Shown piece after piece: positions 9,129 to 18,003 of a stretch of DNA of 33,816 bases. Numbering within the stretch: the stretch's first letter is position 1; every line of letters starts with the position of its first letter. The stretch lies in NCBI GenBank assembly GCA_028723085.1, contig JAQYFP010000182.1, positions 1 through 33,816 of the forward strand. The letters are read 5' to 3'. The notes beneath the pieces are model-generated. The model was given only the letters and a program-made list of their open reading frames with translations. It ran no database searches and was not told the origin of the DNA. The DNA is from Erysipelotrichaceae bacterium. Lineage in GTDB: Bacteria; Bacillota_I; Bacilli_A; Erysipelotrichales; Erysipelotrichaceae. The position numbers and the translations under genes were made by a program.

Positions 9129-9153
9129 ACCCATAAGCTAAAGACTTATGGGT
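9129..9153. repeat. Hairpin ACCCATAAG-ctaaaga-CTTATGGGT, resembling an IS200/IS605-family end hairpin
   Basis: Perfect 9-bp arms within gtgaactACCCATAAGctaaagaCTTATGGGTtttctgct; no tnpA or tnpB in the window. Confidence 0.45.
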
Positions 9154-9258
9154 TTTCTGCTACTAAAAATATAAAACAATACTCGCATTGAATCAAAATT
9201 AAACATTCTTTATAATGAAATTAAAGATAACATTATCATTTTAGAAAGTAGGAAGACT

Positions 9259-9609
9259 ATGAATCGCTATGTAGAATTTGATGATAATAATTCAGAACTT
9301 CATATCTTAAATGGAACCGAATCTACAATCAAATATGAGGACATTGAAAAAGTGTCAGTATTAAATGAAGATGCTTCTTTTAAAGGAAAAGGAACTCCTT
9401 TTGTTCATCAAGTATTGGGTGGAACAACGTTTTATTCAATGTTTGGAGAACCTGGTTTATATGTTGGTTTAAAAATCACTTTAAAAGATGGTTCAATCAA
9501 AGCTATCTATGTATCAGAGAAGAAGTGTTACGTAAATACAGATATGTATAAAAAAGATCGTGAACTTGCGGAAAAGATAAAAAAGAAAATTGATAGGCGA
9601 ATTTCATAA
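9259..9609 (+). CDS. Small soluble protein, copy 2 of a near-identical pair
   Basis: 116 aa; identity with copy 1 extends about 50 bp upstream of the ATG. Confidence 0.75.
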   Translation: MNRYVEFDDNNSELHILNGTESTIKYEDIEKVSVLNEDASFKGKGTPFVHQVLGGTTFYSMFGEPGLYVGLKITLKDGSIKAIYVSEKKCYVNTDMYKKDRELAEKIKKKIDRRIS

Positions 9610-9617
9610 TAATCATC

Positions 9618-9788
9618 ATGAAAAATATACTTAACTTGATTTGTACTGTATTCCTAGTGATAATGGGTATACTCTACTTATTTGATATTACTTTATTTTC
9701 AAATAATCGCATTTTTCAAATTATAATAGGAATACTAATGATCATATCTGTTCTTATTTTATTTATAAACAGTAAAAACCAGTCTTGA
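9618..9788 (+). CDS. Small (56 aa) two-TM membrane protein, not in the ORF track
   Basis: Translated by eye: MKNILNLICTVFLVIMGILYLFDITLFSNNRIFQIIIGILMIISVLILFINSKNQS*; 8 nt downstream of copy 2, same arrangement as 6798/7158. Confidence 0.5.
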   Translation: MKNILNLICTVFLVIMGILYLFDITLFSNNRIFQIIIGILMIISVLILFINSKNQS

Positions 9789-9804
9789 AGGCTGGTTTTC
9801 ATCT

Positions 9805-9921
9805 TTATCGTTCTTTAAATTGTCCACTATTACAAACAGTGTCATTCTTTCTTTCACCGGTTATACGACAAATACCATGAATCCAATGAATACATTTTGA
9901 ACATGTTTTATTTTCTGGCAT
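9805..9921 (-). CDS. 38-aa Cys-containing microprotein (putative Zn-binding), not in the ORF track
   Basis: MPENKTCSKCIHWIHGICRITGERKNDTVCNSGQFKER*; CxxC-x7-C-x11-C. Confidence 0.4.
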   Translation of the reverse strand: MPENKTCSKCIHWIHGICRITGERKNDTVCNSGQFKER

Positions 9922-9930
9922 ATAATTTAT

Positions 9931-10131
9931 TTAATCAACAACACCAGTTCCTTGGCATGCATAGCACTTAACCATTCCACGTCCATTACATTCGGAACAT
10001 GTTCTTCCATTTTCTGTTTTTCTTCCAAAACAAACTGGACATACATCAAGCCCTACTCCTTTACAAATGTAACATTTCGTTGCCATATTAAATTTTCCAA
10101 CCGGGATCTTTTTGATTTTACTTTTTTCCAT
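9931..10131 (-). CDS. Small DnaJ-type zinc-finger (CxxCxGxG-like) protein
   Basis: Four CxxC motifs CYICKGVG, CPVCFGRK, CSECNGRG, CYACQGTG; strong RBS AAAGGAGGAAGAGTGT upstream of ATG at 10131 (ORF track uses 10158). Confidence 0.7.
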   Translation of the reverse strand: MEKSKIKKIPVGKFNMATKCYICKGVGLDVCPVCFGRKTENGRTCSECNGRGMVKCYACQGTGVVD

Positions 10132-10150
10132 ACACTCTTCCTCCTTTAAG

Positions 10151-10327
10151 TTAGACATTGTAACGAAATAATTTAATTAAATACTGTACATCGTTATTAT
10201 CTAATCCGTAATTGGCAATCAATTGTTTTAAAATCTGACGTAAAGCTTCTTTGTCTTTGGAATCATTGGCTGCTAGAATGGCAGTTTTATATAAATCATA
10301 TTCTTTCGTCGTCATTTTTCTATCCAT
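10151..10327 (-). CDS. 58-aa helical protein, not in the ORF track
   Basis: MDRKMTTKEYDLYKTAILAANDSKDKEALRQILKQLIANYGLDNNDVQYLIKLFRYNV*; RBS AGGTGGTGATTGT; 3' end overlaps the extended start of the zinc-finger gene. Confidence 0.55.
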   Translation of the reverse strand: MDRKMTTKEYDLYKTAILAANDSKDKEALRQILKQLIANYGLDNNDVQYLIKLFRYNV

Positions 10328-10452
10328 ACAATCACCACCTATAATTAAGTTATCCTTTAAAATAATTGTAGATAATTCTTATACCTTCGACAAGAATTTA
10401 AAATAGAAGCAATTACTTTTTTTAATAAATTATAATTTTGTTAATAAACAAT

Positions 10453-10481
10453 AAAAAAAAGATGCACCATTATGATGCATC
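10453..10481 (-). terminator. Intrinsic terminator of the pur operon
   Basis: Minus strand GATGCA-tcataatgg-TGCATC followed by TTTTTTTT. Confidence 0.75.
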
Positions 10482-10487
10482 AATCTA

Positions 10488-11078
10488 TTACTTATTATTA
10501 ATACGATTTTCTAGATAAGTAGCAATGTAGTTATCATACGTACAAGTATGACGATAAACTTTAGCCGCTAATTTTTCTCTTGTATCCAATGAAGTTTCTC
10601 CATTTGTTTTAATTTCATCTAAAACTTTACCATAATCATTTGGATCACAGATAACTGGAATCGAAGCATAGTTTTTAGCTGCACTTCTTAACATACTTGG
10701 TCCACCAATATCGATGTTTTCAATAACTTCTTCGTGTGTCACTCCTGGTTTTTCAACGGTTTGTTTAAATGGATATAAGTTTACACAAACTAAATCAATG
10801 TAATCAATTCCTAATTCTTTTAATTGTCTTACATGATCTGGATTGTCTCTTACACATAAAAGAGCTCCATGTACTTTAGGATGAAGTGTTTTTACACGAC
10901 CATCCATAATTTCAGGGAAACCAGTGATTTCACTGATTCCAATCACTTTTAATCCCGCTTGTTCAAGTGCTTTTTTTGTTCCTCCTGTAGAAATAATTTC
11001 ATATCCTTGTTCTACTAAACCAGATACAAATTCAACTAATCCCGTTTTATCGGAAACACTCACTAATGCTCTTTTCAT
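10488..11078 (-). CDS. purH: Stand-alone IMP cyclohydrolase domain (PurH N-terminal MGS-like domain only)
   Basis: 196 aa: [59 protein letters not shown]; no AICAR-formyltransferase domain follows. Confidence 0.9.
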   Translation of the reverse strand: MKRALVSVSDKTGLVEFVSGLVEQGYEIISTGGTKKALEQAGLKVIGISEITGFPEIMDGRVKTLHPKVHGALLCVRDNPDHVRQLKELGIDYIDLVCVNLYPFKQTVEKPGVTHEEVIENIDIGGPSMLRSAAKNYASIPVICDPNDYGKVLDEIKTNGETSLDTREKLAAKVYRHTCTYDNYIATYLENRINNK

Positions 11079-11659
11079 AGTATTTTAACTGTTCCTTTCT
11101 CTACAATGATTTTATTATCACAATATAGTTCAACAACTTTTGGTAATATTTTATGTTCAATTTCTAAGACTCTTTTTTGAATATCTTCAGCAGTTTCTAA
11201 ATCCGCAATAGATACGGCTTCTTGCCAAATAATAGGTCCACCATCCACTTCTTCACTCACAAAATGAATCGTTGCTCCGGATACTTTTACACCTCTTTTT
11301 AAAACCGCTTCATGTACGTGCATACCATACATTCCTGGTCCACAAAAAGATGGAACCAAAGAAGGATGAATATTAATGATTTTATTAGGATAGGCTTCAA
11401 TTAATTCTTTTCCTAAAATAGCTAAGTAACCTGCTAATACAATAAAATCAATTTTTTCTTCTTTTAATGTATTTAATAATTCATTTTGATCTTTAATCAC
11501 AAGATTTTTAATTCCTGCTTTTTCAGCTCGTTGTAGTCCACCCGCTGTTTTACGATTCGATACAACTAAAGCAATTTCACCATTAATATGATCACGATGA
11601 TCAATAATGGATTGTAGATCAGAGCCCGAACCTGAAATTAGAACGGCCAATCTTAACAT
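11075..11659 (-). CDS. purN: Phosphoribosylglycinamide formyltransferase
   Basis: [17 protein letters not shown]..., [52 protein letters not shown]. Confidence 0.96.
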   Translation of the reverse strand: MLRLAVLISGSGSDLQSIIDHRDHINGEIALVVSNRKTAGGLQRAEKAGIKNLVIKDQNELLNTLKEEKIDFIVLAGYLAILGKELIEAYPNKIINIHPSLVPSFCGPGMYGMHVHEAVLKRGVKVSGATIHFVSEEVDGGPIIWQEAVSIADLETAEDIQKRVLEIEHKILPKVVELYCDNKIIVEKGTVKIL

Positions 11660-12678
11660 AATTCGACCCCTTTATCTCCCTTGACAATTTCACCAACTAC
11701 ATAACACTTATCACCGGCTTGTTCGATAGCTTTCATAGCTGTTTCTACGTCTTTTGAATCTAAGGCAATGACCATTCCAAGTCCCATATTGAATGTGTTG
11801 TACATCATTTTTTCTTCAATATCTCCATTCTTTTGAATTAAATCAAAAATAGGTGGAACTGGATAGCTTCCTTTTTTAATAATGGCTTTGGCATTTTCTG
11901 GTAACATTCTCGGAACATTTTCATAGAAACCTCCACCTGTAATATGTGAACAACCCTTAATAGTGATTCCTTCTTTTTTCACGTTCTTTAATGCTTTTAC
12001 ATAAATACGAGTTGGCTCAATTAAAGCGTTTCCTAGGGTTGTTTGTAGTTCGTCATAATATGTATTTAATGATTCTTCACTCATGTCAAATACCGAACGA
12101 ACTAAACTAAATCCATTGGAATGTACTCCACTTGAAGCAATTCCCACTAACACATCGCCTTCTTTAATTTTAGACCCATCGATGATGTCTTTTTTATCCA
12201 CAACTCCAACCGCAAATCCAGCTAAATCATATTCATCTTGTGGCATTAGTCCTGGATGTTCCGCTGTTTCTCCACCAACAAGGGCACATTCACTTTGAAT
12301 ACATCCTTGGGCTACTCCTGATACAATAGTTGCGATTTTTTCAGGATAGTTTTTTCCACATGCGATATAGTCGAGGAAGAACAAAGGTTCTCCTCCACTA
12401 CAAGCAATGTCGTTTACACACATGGCAACGGCATCAATTCCAATGGTATCGTGTTTATCCATCACAAAAGCTAATTTAACTTTTGTTCCACATCCATCTG
12501 TTCCCGATAATAATACGGGTTCTTCCATATTTTTAATTCCACTTAAATCAAAGGCACCGGCAAAACCACCAAGACCTCCTAAAACCTCAGGACGCATTGT
12601 TTGTTTTACGTGCTTTTTCATTAATTCAACGGATTTATATCCTGCTTCAATATCGACTCCTGCTTTTTTGTAATCCAT
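11653..12678 (-). CDS. purM: Phosphoribosylformylglycinamidine cyclo-ligase
   Basis: DYKKAGVDIEAGYKSV, LSGTDGCGTKVKLAF, GGETAEHPG, HITGGGFYENVPRMLP. Confidence 0.97.
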   Translation of the reverse strand: MDYKKAGVDIEAGYKSVELMKKHVKQTMRPEVLGGLGGFAGAFDLSGIKNMEEPVLLSGTDGCGTKVKLAFVMDKHDTIGIDAVAMCVNDIACSGGEPLFFLDYIACGKNYPEKIATIVSGVAQGCIQSECALVGGETAEHPGLMPQDEYDLAGFAVGVVDKKDIIDGSKIKEGDVLVGIASSGVHSNGFSLVRSVFDMSEESLNTYYDELQTTLGNALIEPTRIYVKALKNVKKEGITIKGCSHITGGGFYENVPRMLPENAKAIIKKGSYPVPPIFDLIQKNGDIEEKMMYNTFNMGLGMVIALDSKDVETAMKAIEQAGDKCYVVGEIVKGDKGVELC

Positions 12679-12687
12679 GACTTCCTC

Positions 12688-15600
12688 CTATTTATGTGTA
12701 AAATAACGTACACCGTTTTCAAAAATATTTTGATCTTTATTTCCAGCTATGTTCTTAAATAAACCATCTTCATATCGTTCACTATGACCCATCTTACCAA
12801 AGATTTTTCCATCTTCGCTAAAGATACCTTCAATTGCCATACTAGAACCATTGATATTATCTAATCCATCCATTGTTGGAATTCCTAATTCATTTACGTA
12901 TTGAGTAGCGATTTGTCCGTTTTCTAACAATTTTTGAAGAACTTCTTCACTCGCTACAAATTTACCTTCTCCATGAGACATGGCAATACTATGAATGCTT
13001 CCGGTATCAATTCCTTGCATCCATGGCGATTTATTGGATGTTACTCTTGTACGTGCCATGTGAGAAACATGTCGGTTAATGTTATTTCTAAATAAAGTTG
13101 GATTGTTTTCGTCTAATTTTTCAATGTCTCCATATGGAAGTAAACCAGATTTAATTAATGCTTGGAATCCATTACAAATTCCTAAAATCAATCCATCGTT
13201 TTCTCTCATTGTTTGAATCGCATTCCATACTTTTTCGTTTCTTAATACATTGGCAATGAATTTACCCGAACCATCTGGTTCATCTCCTGAAGAGAAACCT
13301 CCAACAATCATTAAGATTTGTGCTTTAGAAATTTCATCAGCTAAAGTATTGATACTCTTTTGAATGTTTTCAACAGTTAAGTTATTAAATACAACTTGAT
13401 GAACTTCCGCTCCCGCTCTTTCAAATTTTTCAGTTGTATCGTATTCACAGTTTTGTCCAGGGAACACAGGAATGACAACCACTGGTTTATCAATTTGAAC
13501 TTTTGATTGTGGTACTGTAGTATTTGTCATTGGCGTACACATAACTTGTCCATTTGGATCTACAGTCATAGGATAAATATCACTATAACGTTTTGTCCAA
13601 GCTTTTAAAGCATCATCCATTGATACTTTTTCATCATTAATCACAATTTCTTTTTGATCATTGATAATTCCTAACATTGTGAAATGAGGATCATGAATGA
13701 CTTCGGTTGTTTCCACAACTAAAGAACCAATATTTGTTCCATAGATGTCTTCATCACACATAATGGCAACTCCTAATTTATTTCCAAATGCCATTTGGGC
13801 AATCGCAGCTCCAATTCCTCCGAATTTTACACTACTAGCTGAAACAATTTTTCCATCTAACATATATTGATGAACTGTTTCAAAGTTATCTTTTAATTGT
13901 TCATAATTAGGCATGTCATTTTCAAGACGATTATGTTTTACTAGATAAACATAATTTCCTGGTTTCTTGAATTCAGCAGAGATAATATGATCTGTTTTAT
14001 CGCTTGTTACGGCGAATGTGATTACTGTAGGAGGAACATGAATATCTTTATATGTTCCTGACATACTGTCTTTTCCACCAATACTTGGTGTTTCGAATGC
14101 TAATTGGGCATCAATTAATCCCAATAACGCTTCAAATGGACGTCCCCATTTAGTCGCATCTTTTCCAACTCTTTCAAAGTATTCTTGATTTGATAAACGA
14201 CAAGTTTTATAGTCAGCTCCCAATGCCGTAATACGCGTTAAAGCTTCGACTACTGAATAAGCCGCTCCTAAATAAGGAGAATACTTAGAAATCTTAGGAT
14301 CGTATCCATATGTCATTAAAGAACAAGTATTTGTGAAACCATGAACTGGTAATTTTTGAACAGATCCTTGTTCAGGCGTTAATTGATAGAAACCACCAAA
14401 TGGCATCAATACAGTACTCTTCCCAATAGAAGCATCAAACATTTCTGCTAACCCAATTTGACAAGCAACATTATCTTCTTGTAAGACATCAATTAAATTT
14501 GTATCTTTATGTTCAAATGGTTTTTCATCGTATTCACTTGGAGTGACTTCTACTTTTTGATGTTGGCGTACACCATTTGTGTTTAAGAAATCACGTGACA
14601 TATCCACGATTGTTTTTCCTTTAAAACGCATAACCAAGCGATTTGTATCGGTTACATCCGCAACTTTAATCACATCTAAGTTTTCTGTGAAAGCGATGTT
14701 TTTAAATTCTTCAAAGTCTTTTGCTTCAATAACACAAGCCATTCTTTCTTGGGATTCGGAAATGGCTAGTTCCGTTCCATCTAATCCTAAATATTTAACC
14801 GGAACCGCATCTAAGTTAATATCCAATCCATCGGCTAATTCACCAACCGCAACAGATACTCCCCCAGCTCCAAAGTCATTGGCTTTTTTGATTAAGCGTG
14901 TGCATTTTGGGTTTCTAAATAAACGTTGTAGTTTACGTTCAACTAAGGCATTTCCTTTTTGAACTTCTGATGAACATTTTTCTAAAGAAGTTTCGTTGTG
15001 TTCTTTTGATGAACCGGTTGCTCCTCCAATACCATCGCGTCCAGTTGCTCCACCAAACATAACGATAATATCACCTGGTACAGGTTGTTCACGTTTTACA
15101 TGGCTCTTAGGTGCAGCACCTACCACAGCTCCTACTTCCATACGTTTGGCAACATATCCTTCATCATAGATTTCTTCTACATAAGTAGTTGCCAATCCAA
15201 TTTGATTTCCATATGAAGAATATCCTTGTGCTGCTTTTTTACTGATTTTTGATTGAGGTAATTTATGTTCTAAGGTTTCTGAAATAGGTTTTGTGATATC
15301 CCCAGCTCCAGTAATACGCATTGCTTGGTATACATAGGCACGACCTGATAGAGGATCTCGAATAGCTCCTCCAATACATGTACTAGCCCCTCCAAATGGT
15401 TCAATTTCCGTTGGGTGGTTATGCGTTTCGTTTTTAAAAATTAATACCCAATCTTCATCGACTCCATCAACATCGACTTTAATTTCAATGGAACATGCAT
15501 TGATTTCATCACTGATTTCAATATTATTGACTTTTCCTGTTTTTCTTAAATATTTACCAGCAATAGTGGCCATGTCCATAAGCGTTTGTTCTTTACGATT

Positions 15601-16380
15601 TCCATGGACTTCTTCTCTTAATTTTAAATATTTATTATAAGATTCTTGAATTTGTTCTTGTAGCGTATCTAATTTAAATTCAACCGAATCCAATACCGTT
15701 TCAAATGTTGTATGACGACAATGATCGGACCAATATGTATCTAATACACGCATTTCAGTCATTGTACAATCACGTTTTTCTTCATTTTTAAAATAATTTT
15801 GAACATGTTCAATGTCTTCTTGTGACATTGCCAATCCAAGTGATATTCTTAATTCACTTAATTGTTCTTGACTCATTTCCATAAATCCATCAATGGTCTT
15901 AACATCTTCAAAATTCACATCTTGATCATCTTCAAGAATTGATAAATCTTTTACACGTGCTTCTACGGGATTCACTAAATAATGGGTAACTTTTTCTAAT
16001 TGTTCATCACTCATTTTTCCTTCAAATACAAGAAGTGTTCCAGAATGAATGCGAACAGTTTGTTTATTGTTTAAAAGCATTAAACATTGCATGGCACTAT
16101 CGGCTCTTTGGTCGTATTGTCCTGGTAAAAATTCATATGCGAGATATTTTTTATTCGTTAAATCAACTGTATCAAATACATTATCAGTTACGACTTCACT
16201 GCACACATTTTCTTTTAATAATTGAATGTCGTTTTCATCGGCATTGAAAATATCATAAATATTGTATTGCGTTAAACTTAATTCATTATCCAATCCAAGT
16301 GATGTCTTTAATTCATTACATAAAGATTGACTTTCTACTTGAAATTGTTCTTTTTTACTTACAAAAATACGCGTATCCAT
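12688..16380 (-). CDS. purL: Phosphoribosylformylglycinamidine synthase, large single-chain type with C-terminal glutaminase
   Basis: 1230 aa; WSDHCRHTTF, NETHNHPTEIEPFGGASTCIGGAIRDP, C-terminal VFPGQNCEYDT...LGICNGFQAL...SHGEGKF. Confidence 0.97.
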   Translation of the reverse strand: MDTRIFVSKKEQFQVESQSLCNELKTSLGLDNELSLTQYNIYDIFNADENDIQLLKENVCSEVVTDNVFDTVDLTNKKYLAYEFLPGQYDQRADSAMQCLMLLNNKQTVRIHSGTLLVFEGKMSDEQLEKVTHYLVNPVEARVKDLSILEDDQDVNFEDVKTIDGFMEMSQEQLSELRISLGLAMSQEDIEHVQNYFKNEEKRDCTMTEMRVLDTYWSDHCRHTTFETVLDSVEFKLDTLQEQIQESYNKYLKLREEVHGNRKEQTLMDMATIAGKYLRKTGKVNNIEISDEINACSIEIKVDVDGVDEDWVLIFKNETHNHPTEIEPFGGASTCIGGAIRDPLSGRAYVYQAMRITGAGDITKPISETLEHKLPQSKISKKAAQGYSSYGNQIGLATTYVEEIYDEGYVAKRMEVGAVVGAAPKSHVKREQPVPGDIIVMFGGATGRDGIGGATGSSKEHNETSLEKCSSEVQKGNALVERKLQRLFRNPKCTRLIKKANDFGAGGVSVAVGELADGLDINLDAVPVKYLGLDGTELAISESQERMACVIEAKDFEEFKNIAFTENLDVIKVADVTDTNRLVMRFKGKTIVDMSRDFLNTNGVRQHQKVEVTPSEYDEKPFEHKDTNLIDVLQEDNVACQIGLAEMFDASIGKSTVLMPFGGFYQLTPEQGSVQKLPVHGFTNTCSLMTYGYDPKISKYSPYLGAAYSVVEALTRITALGADYKTCRLSNQEYFERVGKDATKWGRPFEALLGLIDAQLAFETPSIGGKDSMSGTYKDIHVPPTVITFAVTSDKTDHIISAEFKKPGNYVYLVKHNRLENDMPNYEQLKDNFETVHQYMLDGKIVSASSVKFGGIGAAIAQMAFGNKLGVAIMCDEDIYGTNIGSLVVETTEVIHDPHFTMLGIINDQKEIVINDEKVSMDDALKAWTKRYSDIYPMTVDPNGQVMCTPMTNTTVPQSKVQIDKPVVVIPVFPGQNCEYDTTEKFERAGAEVHQVVFNNLTVENIQKSINTLADEISKAQILMIVGGFSSGDEPDGSGKFIANVLRNEKVWNAIQTMRENDGLILGICNGFQALIKSGLLPYGDIEKLDENNPTLFRNNINRHVSHMARTRVTSNKSPWMQGIDTGSIHSIAMSHGEGKFVASEEVLQKLLENGQIATQYVNELGIPTMDGLDNINGSSMAIEGIFSEDGKIFGKMGHSERYEDGLFKNIAGNKDQNIFENGVRYFTHK

Positions 16381-16389
16381 GTTGTTCTC

Positions 16390-16875
16390 CTATTCTACAT
16401 ATGAATCGTCTAATACTTTTTTAGCTTGTTGTTCTTTAAAGGCTATAATTTTATTTTGAAGTTGTTCATCTTTTAATCCCATCATTTGACAAGCTAAAAT
16501 CGCAGCATTTTTAGGACCTGCTTTTCCAATTGCCACTGTTGCGACAGGTACACCTGATGGCATTTGTACCGTTGACAATAAAGAATCCATTCCTCCTAAA
16601 GCAGAAGTTTGTACTGGAATTCCAATAACAGGTAACGGTGTCGAACTTGCGATTACTCCAGCTAAATGGGCGGCTCCTCCCGCTGCTGCAATAATAACTT
16701 CAATGCCGCGATTTTTGGCTTGTTTGCTCAATTCAATCACAGCTTCTGGAGTTCGATGAGCACTTAAAATACGTACTTCATAGCCAACTCCAAATTCATC
16801 TAGTTGATCCATACATCCTTGCACAACAGGAAGATCGGATCTAGATCCCATAACAATTAAAACTCGTGTTTCCAT
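16390..16875 (-). CDS. purE: N5-carboxyaminoimidazole ribonucleotide mutase
   Basis: VLIVMGSRSDLPVV, LSAHRTPE, AAAGGAAHLAGVIAS, PVIGIPVQTSALGGMDSLLSTVQMPSGVPVATVAIG. Confidence 0.96.
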   Translation of the reverse strand: METRVLIVMGSRSDLPVVQGCMDQLDEFGVGYEVRILSAHRTPEAVIELSKQAKNRGIEVIIAAAGGAAHLAGVIASSTPLPVIGIPVQTSALGGMDSLLSTVQMPSGVPVATVAIGKAGPKNAAILACQMMGLKDEQLQNKIIAFKEQQAKKVLDDSYVE

Positions 16876-16893
16876 TTACTACATCCTTTCATT

Positions 16894-16921
16894 AAAAAAA
16901 GCGTATCTATGCAGACACGCT
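16894..16921 (-). terminator. Intrinsic terminator in the purE leader (candidate attenuator)
   Basis: Minus strand AGCGTGTCT-GCAT-AGATACGCT-TTTTTT, between a promoter-like sequence and purE. Confidence 0.75.
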
Positions 16922-16978
16922 AAAAAAAGCACTAAAATAAAAAAATAAAATTTCGGTAAATCTTCTTATTATCTTCAT
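16907..16978 (-). other. Candidate 23-aa leader ORF in the purE 5' leader ending inside the terminator stem
   Basis: ATG..TAG reads MKIIRRFTEILFFYFSAFFSVSA*; GGAG 12 nt upstream. Confidence 0.3.
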
Positions 16979-17008
16979 AAGTAAGACATCCTCCGTTACA
17001 ACAAGAAT

Positions 17009-17037
17009 ATTGTATCTAAAATGTGGTTAATAAACAA
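17009..17037 (-). promoter_or_regulatory. Candidate sigma-A promoter of the pur operon
   Basis: Minus strand TTGTTT-17 bp-TACAAT. Confidence 0.55.
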
Positions 17038-17100
17038 CATTTTAATTTATAAATAGATGTGATATAATCATCGTTGGTAAAATAAACTTTACATTCTTTT

Positions 17101-17134
17101 AAAAGTCGTTTACGAAAGTAAATGACTTTTTATT
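17101..17134. terminator. Intrinsic terminator downstream of rsmI
   Basis: AAAAGTCGTTTAC-GAAA-GTAAATGACTTTT; follows the end of rsmI on the minus strand. Confidence 0.7.
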
Positions 17135-17152
17135 TTAAAAAGAAAGCTAATT

Positions 17153-18001
17153 CTAGCTTTCTTGTTTATGATATAAATCATATAATTCATTTTTCTTAAT
17201 ATTTAATTCCTTGGCAACCAATTGAATTGCTTGTTTTGTTTTATACCCCTCTTGAACATATTCATTTACTTTATCAATCGCATCATTCATATCTACTTCT
17301 TCTTTTAAAGTGTTTCCTTCAATAACTAAAACCATTTCACCTTTTAAAGAATCACAAATGGATAAAACTTCTTCAACTGTTCCACGAATAAATTCTTCAT
17401 GTAGTTTAGTCAATTCTCTTGCCAAGCACATATTACGATTTCCGAATACTTCTAATATATCTTCTAGACAAGAAGAAATACGATGAGGGGCTTCATAGAA
17501 TATGATAGTATATGGAAAAGTCTTTAATTCATTTAATTGTTTTTTACGCTTTGAACTTTTACTATCTAAAAATCCATAAAATAAATAGTGTTGCGTACTT
17601 AAACCACTGGCAACTAAAGCATTCATAGCTGCATTACATCCAGATAAAGAAACAACAGGATTTCCTTGTTCAATGACATCGCATACTAATTTTTGTCCGG
17701 GATCGGATACCAATGGATATCCAGCATCCGATACAACGGCTACACTTTTCCCTTCGTTTAATTCATGAAGAATACGGGGAATACTTTCTTTTTGATTGTG
17801 TTCGTGATGCGATATCAATGGCTTTTTAATATTGTATGCCATTAATAATTTACTTGTATTACGAGTATCCTCACACGCAATGATGTCTACATTTTCTAGT
17901 GTTTCTAATGCTCGTTTAGTCATTTCGGATAAATTTCCAATGGGTGTTGGTACTAAATATAGAGTTGCTTGTTGGGTTTCAAAACTTTTTTGTCGATTCA
18001 T
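17153..18001 (-). CDS. rsmI: 16S rRNA (cytidine(1402)-2'-O)-methyltransferase
   Basis: TLYLVPTPIGNLSEMTKRALETLENVDIIACEDTRNTSKLL, SDAGYPLVSDPGQKLV. Confidence 0.96.
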   Translation of the reverse strand: MNRQKSFETQQATLYLVPTPIGNLSEMTKRALETLENVDIIACEDTRNTSKLLMAYNIKKPLISHHEHNQKESIPRILHELNEGKSVAVVSDAGYPLVSDPGQKLVCDVIEQGNPVVSLSGCNAAMNALVASGLSTQHYLFYGFLDSKSSKRKKQLNELKTFPYTIIFYEAPHRISSCLEDILEVFGNRNMCLARELTKLHEEFIRGTVEEVLSICDSLKGEMVLVIEGNTLKEEVDMNDAIDKVNEYVQEGYKTKQAIQLVAKELNIKKNELYDLYHKQES

Positions 18002-18003
18002 TT

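Noticed and set aside
14579-14962. 127-aa plus-strand ORF inside purL (and similar antisense ORFs such as 898..1131, 12083..12298, 12407..12673, 28680..28952)
   Set aside because: Antisense shadow frames of strongly coding genes, with no recognisable domains or RBS.
12688-16380. purL as an unusual fusion
   Set aside because: The 1230-aa single-chain FGAM synthase with glutaminase domain is a well-known architecture.
16876-17040. Known purine, ZTP or PRPP riboswitch upstream of purE
   Set aside because: I could not find the conserved core motifs by eye; kept only as a generic attenuator candidate pending an Infernal scan.
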